Source: Streptomyces sp. NBC_00654
Lineage (GTDB): Bacteria; Actinomycetota; Actinomycetes; Streptomycetales; Streptomycetaceae
DNA length: 64,000 nt
Reading direction: 5' to 3'
Assembly: GCF_026341775.1 (NCBI RefSeq)
Contig: NZ_JAPEOB010000003.1
Span: 1,220,490 to 1,284,489, forward strand
Position numbers and translations under genes: made by a program. Position 1 is the stretch's first letter. Every line of letters begins with the position of its first letter. The notes below the pieces were generated by a model. It worked only from the letters and a program-made list of their open reading frames with translations. It was not told where the DNA came from and did not search any database. This document shows positions 17,221 through 25,185 of the stretch, in pieces.

Positions 17221-18114
17221 ATGGACTGGCTCGAACGCGCGGCGAAGCTGAGGCAATGGACCGGGAACGGGATACGGGCTCCCCACAAGCCCCTGCTGCT
17301 CCTGTACGCCCTGGGCCGGTACCGGGAGGATGCCGACGGCGAGTTGCGGTACAGCGGGGTGGAGGAGGATCTGAAGCGGCTGCTCGCCGAGTACGGGCCC
17401 GCCAACAGGACGACACCCGCCTACCCCTTTCACCATCTGGTCAGCGACGGGGTGTGGGAAGTGCGTACCGATCGCGGACCCGGCAGTCCCGGCACCGGGG
17501 TGCTGGAGCTGCGGGCGACGGGCGCGGCCGGGCGGTTGGTGCCCGAGCTGCGGGCAGCCCTGCGACGTGAGCCGTCGCTGCTCGGCCGGATCACCCGGGT
17601 GCTGCTCGATCAGCACTTCCCGCCGTCGCTCCACGACGAACTGCGCGAGGCGGTGGGCCTGGACCTGGAGCCGGTGGCGTCCGAACCCCTCCCGGCCGGG
17701 CGACGGCAACGGGACCGGCGGATGCGGGAGATGGTGCTGACCGCCTACGAGTACCAGTGCGCCTTCTGCGGCTTCGACGGCAGACTCGGCGCGGTGCCGG
17801 TCGGGTTGGAGGCCGCGCATGTGCGCTGGTGGGCGTTCGACGGTCCGGACGACGTCGACAACGGGCTGTGCCTGTGCGCGCTGCATCACAAGCTGTTCGA
17901 CAAGGGAGTCCTCGGCGTCGGCGAAGGCCACCGCGTCCTGGTGTCGCAGAAGTTCGTCGGGCGAAGCCCGGCAGCCCGCGCGCAGGTGACGGCGCTCGCC
18001 GGCCGCCCCTTGACCGGCCCCCAGCCGGGCACGAGCCCGATCGCGGCGTGCCACCGGTCCTGGCACACCAGCCAGGTCTTCCAGGGCGACCCGCGCCCTG
18101 CCTCCGTGACGTGA
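17221..18114 (+). CDS. Phosphorothioate-dependent type IV HNH restriction endonuclease (SprMcrA-like)
   Basis: A 297-residue protein of two parts. Residues 1-155 match the sulfur-binding domain of ScoMcrA/SprMcrA-type enzymes (APHKPLLLLYALGR, YPFHHLVSDGVWEV). Residues 165-235 are an HNH nuclease: zinc-type CAFCGF (C180, C183), catalytic H200 in LEAAHVRWW, N214 in DVDNGLCL and H222/H223 in LHHKLFDKG. Such enzymes cut DNA carrying DND phosphorothioate modification and so restrict incoming modified DNA. No dnd genes lie in the window, consistent with a stand-alone enzyme. No clear ribosome site precedes ATG 17221. Assignment to the phosphorothioate subgroup is from motif memory. Confidence 0.82.
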   Translation: MDWLERAAKLRQWTGNGIRAPHKPLLLLYALGRYREDADGELRYSGVEEDLKRLLAEYGPANRTTPAYPFHHLVSDGVWEVRTDRGPGSPGTGVLELRATGAAGRLVPELRAALRREPSLLGRITRVLLDQHFPPSLHDELREAVGLDLEPVASEPLPAGRRQRDRRMREMVLTAYEYQCAFCGFDGRLGAVPVGLEAAHVRWWAFDGPDDVDNGLCLCALHHKLFDKGVLGVGEGHRVLVSQKFVGRSPAARAQVTALAGRPLTGPQPGTSPIAACHRSWHTSQVFQGDPRPASVT

Positions 18115-18315
18115 TCGTCCGGTCCCGGGTGCTGCTCCGGGCCGGCGCAACCGCCCGGTGAACACGCGCGACTTCCGCCCCTGGCCGGCGTTGTAACCGG
18201 ATTGGCCTGTTACAACCGTTCGGCGCCGTCGTGAGTCTGGTTCGTCGGCCAGTAGCTCTCTGGCCTGCACACATCATTCGGACAGAGCTCTCTCACCGCA
18301 AAGGAACGCTCACCG

Positions 18316-19449
18316 ATGCTTGCACGGCACCTCTTGCGCACCGCGGCCGCCTCACTGACGCTCGCCGCCACTCTGCTCACCGCCGGCGGCGCCCAGGCGG
18401 CCGGGACGGCGCCCGGCTGGGATGTCTCGCTCTCCGGGAACAGCCCGGCCGAGTCGCTGATGTCCGTGTCCTCCGTCGATGAGGATCTGGCCTGGGCCGT
18501 CGGCCGAAAGGGACAGACCGGCGTCATCATGCGCTGGGACGGGGAGAACTGGAGCAAGGACACTGCCCCGGGGCTTCCCGCGGTCTGGCAGTGGTCGGCG
18601 GTCAGCGCCGTCGCCGCCGACGACGTCTGGGCCTACGGAACGGTGAACAGGGATCAGGCGCTCGTCCACTACGACGGCGAGCGCTGGACCACCGTTCCCA
18701 CGGCCGGCCCCGCCGACGACTCATGGCCGGAGGTCCCGATCGACGCCGTTCCCGGGCGGCTGTTCAAGGGCGGCAACGCCCTCTACACGTACGCCGACGG
18801 CGCCTGGCAGACCTTCACGCTGCCGCACCTCGTCGACATCCGGGACATCGACGCCCTGTCGGCGGACGACGCCTACGCGACCGGTATGCGGTACCCGGTG
18901 AACGGCGGCCACCCGGTGACGTACCACTGGGACGGGACGACCTGGACCCTGATGGACCAGCCCCCGGTCCCCGCCGGTACGGACACCGCGAAGATCACTG
19001 CGGCAGCCCCGGACAGTGTCTACGTGGCCGGATGGGCCGACGACGCGGACGGCGGGCCGCCCGCCCCCAGCGTCGCGCACTGGAACGGCACGGCGTGGCA
19101 GGACGTCACCGGATCGCTCGCCGGTCTCTACCTCCACGCGATCAGTTCCGACGGCCGCGGCGGTCTGTGGGTCACCGGCAACGACAAGACCGATCCGGTC
19201 GCCGCCGGGCCGGTCTTCTGGCACTACGACGGCACCACCTGGACCAAGGAACCCGGAGCATCGGCACCCGACGGCGACACCCAGTGGCCGTCCTACTCCT
19301 TCTACGACCTGGCTCCGGCCGGCACCAACGGCGGGTTCTGGGCCGTCGGCGACTACTCCATGCCCATGGACGCCCACGGGGACCAGCAGATCAACGGCCT
19401 GATCGAACGGTCCGCGGCGGTTCCCCCGGTGACGGCCGCCCGCCACTAG
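18316..19449 (+). CDS. Secreted beta-propeller-like repeat protein
   Basis: A 377-residue protein with a Sec signal peptide (hydrophobic core SLTLAATLLTAGG, likely cleavage after AQA near residue 32). The mature part has at least five copies of a repeat containing DVWAxG/DxAWAVG followed by a YDGxxW or WDGTTW element, as in BNR/Kelch-like propellers. Function is unknown; such proteins may bind extracellular glycans or proteins. It ends at a strong bidirectional terminator facing the P-loop gene. Confidence 0.75.
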   Translation: MLARHLLRTAAASLTLAATLLTAGGAQAAGTAPGWDVSLSGNSPAESLMSVSSVDEDLAWAVGRKGQTGVIMRWDGENWSKDTAPGLPAVWQWSAVSAVAADDVWAYGTVNRDQALVHYDGERWTTVPTAGPADDSWPEVPIDAVPGRLFKGGNALYTYADGAWQTFTLPHLVDIRDIDALSADDAYATGMRYPVNGGHPVTYHWDGTTWTLMDQPPVPAGTDTAKITAAAPDSVYVAGWADDADGGPPAPSVAHWNGTAWQDVTGSLAGLYLHAISSDGRGGLWVTGNDKTDPVAAGPVFWHYDGTTWTKEPGASAPDGDTQWPSYSFYDLAPAGTNGGFWAVGDYSMPMDAHGDQQINGLIERSAAVPPVTAARH

Positions 19450-19504
19450 AGCCCGGCTCCCAAGGACGTACGGTCCGGGCCTCTCCGGCCTCGGCAACAC
19501 AGCC

Positions 19505-19538
19505 GGCGCCCTCTCCCCGCACCATGGGAGAGGGCGCC
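19505..19538. terminator. Bidirectional intrinsic terminator
   Basis: A perfect 13 bp inverted repeat (GGCGCCCTCTCCC / GGGAGAGGGCGCC) with an 8-base loop, between the convergent propeller-like and P-loop genes. Confidence 0.9.
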
Positions 19539-19572
19539 GTTCCGTGGGTCCGGGCGGGATACGCGAACCGTG

Positions 19573-21111
19573 CTACGCCCCCGTACCGGGCGGGGTCTCC
19601 GCCGGCCGCCTCCTCGGCAGGATGCTTCGGAGCAGCCGCCTGCCGGAGCGGCGGTTCCCGTCCGTCTGCCGCGGGTACGCCGAACTGGCCGCCTCCGCAG
19701 TGCCGCAGGAGCCCGGCCGTCGGCCTACGTCCACGAGCACCCGCGCGAGATCGGGCGACGTCTCCCCGGATGCCGCCCAGTCGTGGACCCGGGACCGGAA
19801 CCGCGAACCGTACGGGTCGTGGGTGAGCCCCAGTTCCAGTGCCATTGCGGCCTCGGCGCGCAGGTGCCCGCCCGCCGAAGGACGGGTCCACCGCTCGATG
19901 AGGTGGCACAGGTCATCCGGGCGGGCGGCCGACAGGGTCCGCTCCGCGAATCGGCGGATCAGACGTGCGCGGTCCTCCGCCGTGTATGCGGGCAGTTCCA
20001 CGCACCTGCCCACCCAGTCGCGGAAGTCCGTGCGGAGATCGGGGAAGTTCTCCCAGAAGTACCGCCCGACCGCGCTGTCGTAGCCGGGTGCCGTGAACGT
20101 CACCCGCCCGCCGTCGTCCCGTCCGAGAGACAGTTCCTCCAACCGCTCACCGAAGTCCGCCTGTTCGAGGCCGGGTGTCCGGTCCAGCGGGTGGTTCAGT
20201 ACGGACAGCAGACAGCGGGCCGCGTCCAGCACCGTCGGCGACGCGGCACCGCTGTTCATGGCCGCCGCAAGCAGCAGAGCGCGCTGGGGAGCACCTCGAT
20301 GCCGCCGTACGTACCCGGCGGCCTCGGCCGACCGGTCGGTCACGGTGTCCATGGCCTCGTCCAGCCAGGCCGCGAAGTCCGCGCCGTCCCGGTACCCGTC
20401 CCCGTCCCTCGCCTGAACGACCAGCTCCGCCAAGCGGGCCAGCTCCCGTACAGGAGCTGTGGCGAACATGTGGGCCAGGTACTCGGTGTCCAGTTGCTCC
20501 GGCTCGAACGCCACGCCCCGCACCCGGAGGTACCGGCTGAACACCGCCCGCCCACGGGGCCGTTCGAGACGTACGGCCAGCGGGAACAGGTCCATGTCCA
20601 GCATCGACGCCGCACCCGCCGGAGGTATCGCGACCAGGCGCGCGCCGCACCGCTCGACGAGGGCGAGGTAGCGCAGGAGGCTTCGCCGGGCCTCGGGGTA
20701 GCCGGCGAGGCCCACATGCGACAGGTCCATCAGACAGCGGTCGTCCGCCGAGACGCCGGGAGCGCCCTCCTCCCAGACCGGCGGCAGTTCCTCGATCCGG
20801 CCGCCCGGCACCGATGTCCCCTCCAGCAGCATCGTCGCCGCCGCACGTCTGCCGCTCCCGGGCGCACCGTCCACAAGGACCGCGGCACCAGGAGCCGCCA
20901 GCCGGTCGGCTGCCCGGCCGAACCCCCGTGGGCGTACGAAGCAGCTGCCCAGCCGACGCCGGTGCTGCTGGGTGATGCTCAGCCGTGGGAGACCTGTTCC
21001 GGTCGGGCGCTCGTCCCCGCCGGTCATCCGCTGGAAGACGTACTGATTCCCGGCCCCGCTGTTCACCGGCCCTCGTGGATCGCTGACCCACGTGCCGCCC
21101 GCGCCGGTCAC
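19573..21111 (-). CDS. P-loop (Walker-A variant) protein coupled to a TIR effector gene
   Basis: A 512-residue protein of unrecognised family. Residues 8-24 contain VSDPRGPVNSGAGNQY, nearly identical to a motif in the C-terminus of the preceding TIR protein. Residues 82-89 are GAPGSGRR in a hydrophobic strand context (AAVLVDGAPGSGRR), a Walker-A-like loop with Arg in place of the catalytic Lys. A hydrophobic strand ending in Asp (DRCLMDLS) could be Walker B. The rest is helical and resembles the arms of STAND/NACHT-like proteins only in general layout. The GTG start overlaps the TIR stop by four bases. It probably senses or scaffolds for the TIR effector; the family assignment is open. Confidence 0.72.
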   Translation of the reverse strand: MTGAGGTWVSDPRGPVNSGAGNQYVFQRMTGGDERPTGTGLPRLSITQQHRRRLGSCFVRPRGFGRAADRLAAPGAAVLVDGAPGSGRRAAATMLLEGTSVPGGRIEELPPVWEEGAPGVSADDRCLMDLSHVGLAGYPEARRSLLRYLALVERCGARLVAIPPAGAASMLDMDLFPLAVRLERPRGRAVFSRYLRVRGVAFEPEQLDTEYLAHMFATAPVRELARLAELVVQARDGDGYRDGADFAAWLDEAMDTVTDRSAEAAGYVRRHRGAPQRALLLAAAMNSGAASPTVLDAARCLLSVLNHPLDRTPGLEQADFGERLEELSLGRDDGGRVTFTAPGYDSAVGRYFWENFPDLRTDFRDWVGRCVELPAYTAEDRARLIRRFAERTLSAARPDDLCHLIERWTRPSAGGHLRAEAAMALELGLTHDPYGSRFRSRVHDWAASGETSPDLARVLVDVGRRPGSCGTAEAASSAYPRQTDGNRRSGRRLLRSILPRRRPAETPPGTGA

Positions 21112-21839
21112 CGTGCTCCGTCCACAGGCCGTCCGCCCCGGTCCGGGCGCTGCTCGGCGTAGAGGTGGCCGCTGCCCGTGTGCACCGGGCCCCGGGGATC
21201 ACTGACGAATGTCCCGGAGAAGTCCCCGTTGAGGTTTCCCATGCCTCCGCGTCGCCGATGGCTGACCGCCCCCGCGCGCGACCCCGTCCGCGACCCCTCC
21301 CGCGCACGAGCGGTGCCGTTGCCGTCCATGTCCCCGTGATCGTCTCCGTGACCGTGGTTCCGTGCGGCGGTGGCGAGTTCCGGCAGCAGCGCGATCAGGT
21401 CGTCCGCCAGCCTCCCCAGGTCGGCAGCCGCGTTGCGGTGGTCGAGACGGCGGTACTGGCAGTCGGCAAGGTCTCCGAGCGCCACCGGCAGATCCTCGGA
21501 CCGCAGGCGCCTCGCCCCGGCGACCAGGAGAGGGATGACGACCGCACCGTTCTCCAGTGCCTCCTCGATCTCCCGCCGTGTCCAGTCGTTCTCGTCCTCC
21601 AGGGCGCCGCGGGTGCCGGTTCCTCCGGCCTCCAGCCATCTGTGACCGATCACCACCAGCAGAACACTGGTGCGCCGGACGGCTTTGAGCAGTTCCTGGG
21701 GGTACCGGCTTCCCGGGCGGATGGACTTGCTCGCGCGGAAGACGTTCTCCTCCCCGAAGATCCGCGAGAGTTCCCTGTCCACGAGGGTGGCGGTGGCCTC
21801 TTCGTCGTTCGTTCGGTAGTTCACGAAGATCAAGGGCAT
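21108..21839 (-). CDS. TIR-domain protein with C-terminal shared signalling motif
   Basis: A 243-residue protein. Residues 1-150 form a TIR domain: strand A LIFVNYRTND, BB-loop region RASKSIRPGSRYP, strand C SVLLVVIGHRWL, and W86-x-x-x-E90 in NDWTRREI, the position of the catalytic glutamate of TIR NAD+ hydrolases. A basic, low-complexity linker follows, then VSDPRGPVHTGSGHLY near residues 212-227, shared with the N-terminus of the coupled P-loop protein. ATG 21839 is chosen to begin directly at the TIR fold; ATG 21851 is possible. It is likely an NAD-depleting effector or signal producer in an immunity-type system. Confidence 0.85.
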   Translation of the reverse strand: MPLIFVNYRTNDEEATATLVDRELSRIFGEENVFRASKSIRPGSRYPQELLKAVRRTSVLLVVIGHRWLEAGGTGTRGALEDENDWTRREIEEALENGAVVIPLLVAGARRLRSEDLPVALGDLADCQYRRLDHRNAAADLGRLADDLIALLPELATAARNHGHGDDHGDMDGNGTARAREGSRTGSRAGAVSHRRRGGMGNLNGDFSGTFVSDPRGPVHTGSGHLYAEQRPDRGGRPVDGAR

Positions 21840-22091
21840 ACGGGATCCCATTCTGCGAGTTCGTGTTCGATCGACGAATGAGCGTGCCCTCCACGTCATG
21901 CCTGTATGGCTCAACTACCGCTGGATCCAGCCTCATTGGCTGGCTTTCGGACAACGATGGGCGCGTCGTGCCTCGGCAGACAACCCCGGGGGCCGTACCG
22001 CATCTCTCACAGGCGGGAGACAGTTTTCGCGGCCGGGCCCCGGTGCGGCGCTGTCCGTCCACGTCCCATCAGGCACTCGGAAGTACGAGGA
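21840..22091. promoter_or_regulatory. Divergent promoter region between TIR operon and lysyl oxidase-like gene
   Basis: A 252-base gap between divergent genes. No ORF is supported. It must hold both promoters; no consensus site was recognised with confidence. Confidence 0.4.
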
Positions 22092-23834
22092 ATGATGACC
22101 AGATCCCACCAGGCCCGCATGTCGCGTTCGGCGATCGCCGCCGCCGCGGCCATCGCCGTGACCGCGGGCGTCGTCGCCGCCGCACCTGACGCCAAGAAGG
22201 CCGAGCCGACGCCCAAGCTCAGCCTGATCGCCGCTTCCACTTCCGTGACCCTCGACTCGTGGAAGGAGGACCCCGGCGTCTATCTGGACCTCGGCACGTA
22301 CGTCACCGCCGAGAACGGTCCCCTCGAACTCAGGGTGAACCGTAAGTCCTACAACGACCCGATCATCGCGAAGCAGATCATCCGGAACGCGAAGGGCAAG
22401 CAGACAGGGACCAAGACCCTGCCCAAGCGCCTGTTGAAGGACTTCGCGGGGCTGCCCGATTTCGCGAAGATCACCGTCACGGACGCGGCCGGGAAGACCG
22501 TGCTGGACAAGACCGAGGCGTTCTGTCCGAACAACGCGTCCGGTCGTATCCACCCCGAGGCGCCGGCCAATTCGAAGTATCCCCAGAGCTGCCCGGTGAA
22601 CCCGTTCACCCTCGGCTCGGTCTGGGGTGTCGAGAACGGCTGGGCGTCCAACACCTACGCGGGCTACTACTCCACGCCGGTCGTGCTGCCCGCCGGGAAG
22701 TACACCGCCAAGGTGTCCGTGACGAAGGCCTACCGCGACCTGTTCGGCATGGCGGACAAGCCCCAGAGCGTCAAGGTGACCGTCCGCGAGCGCAGTTGGG
22801 AGGAGGGTGAGGGCGTCTCGGGCGCCTCCGCGATGTCCGGGCACGACATGTCGAAGATGTCCGGGCACGACATGTCCGGGCACAGCATGCCGGGGCACGG
22901 TGCGATGCGCTCGCCCGCCCCGGCGGCCGCGACGAGCGGCGCCGGTCCCTCGTACAACGTGGGTCACGGGCCCTACGCGCCCGCGCCGCCCGCCCTGCCG
23001 TGGGCGATCAAGAAGGCCGCCCTCAAGTCCGCCGGATCCGCGCAGGCGGGCGACGGGCCCGGCCGGACCGACGGGTCCCGCAAGGCGCCCGCCGTGCAGC
23101 CCAACGCGAAGCGGCCGACCGGCAAGGCGAGCGTTCCCGACGTTCCCAAGCCGGACCTCCGTTCGCTGCCCGCCTACGGCATCACCGTCAGCGACGGTTA
23201 TGAGGAGGCCCCGGGCAAGGACTACCTGGCCTTCAGCGCCAATGTGTGGAACGCCGGCCCGGCCAAGCTCGTCGTGGACGGCTTCCGCTCTCCGGGCAAG
23301 GAGCTGATGGACGCGTACCAGTACTTCTACGACGCCAACGGCAAGCAGATCGGCTACACCCCGACCGGCACCATGGAGTGGGACCCGCGCCCCGGCCACG
23401 AGCACTGGCACTTCACCGACTTCGCCAGCTACCGGCTGCTGAAGGCCGACAAGAAGGAGACCGTGCGCAGCGGCAAGGAGGCCTTCTGCCTGGCCAACAC
23501 CGACGCGGTCGACTACACGGTGAAGAACGCCAACTGGCACCCGGACAACACCGACCTGTCCACCGCGTGCGGTCAGGAGAACTCGATCTCCGTCCGTGAG
23601 GTGCTCGACGTCGGTTCCGGTGACACCTACACCCAGGACCTCCCCGGCCAGTCCTTCGACATCACCGGCCTGGCGAACGGCACCTACTACATACAGGTGC
23701 TGGCCAACCCGGAGAAGCGGCTCAAGGAGACCGACCTCACCAACAACAGCGCCCTGCGCAAGGTCGTTCTGGGCGGCAAGCCCGGCGCCCGTACGGTGAC
23801 CGTTCCCCCGCACGAGCGGGTGGACGCCAACTGA
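22092..23834 (+). CDS. Secreted lysyl oxidase-like copper protein
   Basis: A 580-residue protein with an N-terminal signal sequence (SAIAAAAAIAVTAGVVAAA). Residues about 40-240 form an all-beta domain. Residues about 248-273 are a Met/His-rich stretch (MSGHDMSKMSGHDMSGHSM) of the kind that binds copper. The C-terminal part is a lysyl oxidase domain with the copper-site motif GHEHWHFTDF (about 435-444), TDAVDYTVKNANW and DITGLANGTYYIQVLANP. Lysyl oxidases oxidatively deaminate primary amines using copper and a lysine tyrosylquinone. The ATG at 22092 or 22095 follows GAGGA closely. The enzyme is expected outside the membrane or in the wall; its substrate is unknown. Confidence 0.85.
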   Translation: MMTRSHQARMSRSAIAAAAAIAVTAGVVAAAPDAKKAEPTPKLSLIAASTSVTLDSWKEDPGVYLDLGTYVTAENGPLELRVNRKSYNDPIIAKQIIRNAKGKQTGTKTLPKRLLKDFAGLPDFAKITVTDAAGKTVLDKTEAFCPNNASGRIHPEAPANSKYPQSCPVNPFTLGSVWGVENGWASNTYAGYYSTPVVLPAGKYTAKVSVTKAYRDLFGMADKPQSVKVTVRERSWEEGEGVSGASAMSGHDMSKMSGHDMSGHSMPGHGAMRSPAPAAATSGAGPSYNVGHGPYAPAPPALPWAIKKAALKSAGSAQAGDGPGRTDGSRKAPAVQPNAKRPTGKASVPDVPKPDLRSLPAYGITVSDGYEEAPGKDYLAFSANVWNAGPAKLVVDGFRSPGKELMDAYQYFYDANGKQIGYTPTGTMEWDPRPGHEHWHFTDFASYRLLKADKKETVRSGKEAFCLANTDAVDYTVKNANWHPDNTDLSTACGQENSISVREVLDVGSGDTYTQDLPGQSFDITGLANGTYYIQVLANPEKRLKETDLTNNSALRKVVLGGKPGARTVTVPPHERVDAN

Positions 23835-23839
23835 TCACC

Positions 23840-23858
23840 GCCCGCCACCACGGCGGGC
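23840..23858 (+). terminator. Short terminator-like hairpin after lysyl oxidase-like gene
   Basis: GCCCGCC and GGCGGGC form a 7 bp stem with loop ACCAC, starting 5 bases after the stop codon. Confidence 0.55.
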
Positions 23859-23874
23859 AGTGAGCGGGAAGGGG

Positions 23875-23918
23875 ACGGCCCCCGGGGACCATGAAGTCCA
23901 TGGTATTCCGGGGGCCGT
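23875..23918. terminator. Long inverted repeat, probable terminator between convergent genes
   Basis: An 11 bp perfect outer stem (ACGGCCCCCGG / CCGGGGGCCGT) encloses a second inverted repeat (ACCATG / CATGGT), giving a 44-base hairpin in the gap between convergent genes. Confidence 0.7.
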
Positions 23919-23921
23919 ACT

Positions 23922-24014
23922 CATGCCCGTGCCCGTCAGCCCGTGCCTCGTACGCCGCGTCCCGTGCCCCGTACGCCGTAGCCCGTGCCCCCGTACGCCG
24001 CGTCCCGTGCCCCG
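23922..24014. repeat. Imperfect 20-25 bp tandem repeats
   Basis: About four imperfect units containing CGTACGCCGCGTCCCGTGCC fill the gap up to the stop codon of the leftward membrane-protein gene. No gene is supported. Confidence 0.8.
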
Positions 24015-24015
24015 C

Positions 24016-25089
24016 TCAGTTCGGGTGGCGCTTCGTGATCCTGCCCTGCGCGTCCGCCTCCAGCGACGCCTTGGCGCCCCCGCCCGTCACCGACACCCGG
24101 ATGGTCAGGGCCCGCTCGCCCGATGCCGGTTCGACGTCGATGCGCCAGGCCCCGGGGTCGCGCACGCCCAGGGTGTTCCGGGCCTCGCGCACCAGGCCGG
24201 GGAAGAGTTCGTACGGGAGCGTCCGCAGGTCGACGGCGTGCATTCCGTCCTGCGGCCCGCCGGCCTCACCGCTCACCGCCATGCGGTGCTCGTCGATGGT
24301 GAGGTCGGCCACCGTCGGCGTACCGACCCGCGCCGTCAGTGATTCGGCGGTGTCGCGCATCCGGCCGATGTCCAGCATCGACGACGTGGGCCCCGACACC
24401 GTCGTGGACGACGAGAAGGTCGTGGACGAGGACGAGGACGGCTTCGAACCTGCCGGGCCGTCGTCGGCGAACAGTTCGCCCCGGAACAGCAGCACGACGA
24501 CCACCGCACCGATCACAAGCCCCACGAGCCCGCCGAAGCAGCCTGCCCGGCTCCGGACCGGAGCGGCCACCCGGCTGGACTCCGGCGCCGAGTCCGCCTT
24601 CTCCGTCTCCACCCGCCGCGCCCACTCCGGCGCCGGCCGGGTGACGATCTCGACCTCCCACGGCTCGTCGGGGCGGTACTCGACCACGATCATGCCCTGT
24701 GGCCGGTAGGTGGGGAGGTCGACCAGGTTGACCGACTGGCTGGTGGTGACCCGGTACGCGGAGCGGTCGTCCGGGACCACCGTCAGATCGAACCTGACCG
24801 GGACGTTCGCCGACTCGCCCCCGATGGCGCGCAGGTCCTCGATCAGCGCGAGTGCCGTACGGGTGACCGGCTTCCCCCTCCTGGCCTTGATCCAGCTGTC
24901 CACGATCAGCAGCACCGTGACGGTGACCACCTGGAGCCCGGCCCCCAGCAGGAGGAGGGGCACCCGCTCCAGGACGACCCCGGAGACCATGCCCGCCAGT
25001 GCGACACCGGTCGCCCCCCCGGCCAGAAATCCGCGGATCAGGGCTATCGGCCCCGTGGTCTCCTGCAGCCCGGAATCAGTCGTCCCCAT
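24016..25089 (-). CDS. Uncharacterised membrane protein
   Basis: A 357-residue protein with three hydrophobic segments: two near the N-terminus (about 20-65, including LLLLGAGLQVVTVTVLLIV) and one near residue 190 (LVGLVIGAVVVVLLFRGELF). A Ser/Thr-rich stretch follows the third segment and leads into a folded-looking C-terminal domain. The region between segments two and three would be cytoplasmic and the C-terminal domain extracytoplasmic, if the N-terminus is inside. ATG 25089 is chosen because the upstream extension overlaps low-complexity sequence. I recognise no family. Confidence 0.7.
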   Translation of the reverse strand: MGTTDSGLQETTGPIALIRGFLAGGATGVALAGMVSGVVLERVPLLLLGAGLQVVTVTVLLIVDSWIKARRGKPVTRTALALIEDLRAIGGESANVPVRFDLTVVPDDRSAYRVTTSQSVNLVDLPTYRPQGMIVVEYRPDEPWEVEIVTRPAPEWARRVETEKADSAPESSRVAAPVRSRAGCFGGLVGLVIGAVVVVLLFRGELFADDGPAGSKPSSSSSTTFSSSTTVSGPTSSMLDIGRMRDTAESLTARVGTPTVADLTIDEHRMAVSGEAGGPQDGMHAVDLRTLPYELFPGLVREARNTLGVRDPGAWRIDVEPASGERALTIRVSVTGGGAKASLEADAQGRITKRHPN

Positions 25090-25185
25090 GGACGCGATTG
25101 TGCCGTGCGGGGGAGGGCACCGCCGGTGGTTCGCCCGACTCCGGTGATCCGGTCCGCCGCCGGACCGGATCACTCCGGACCCCTG

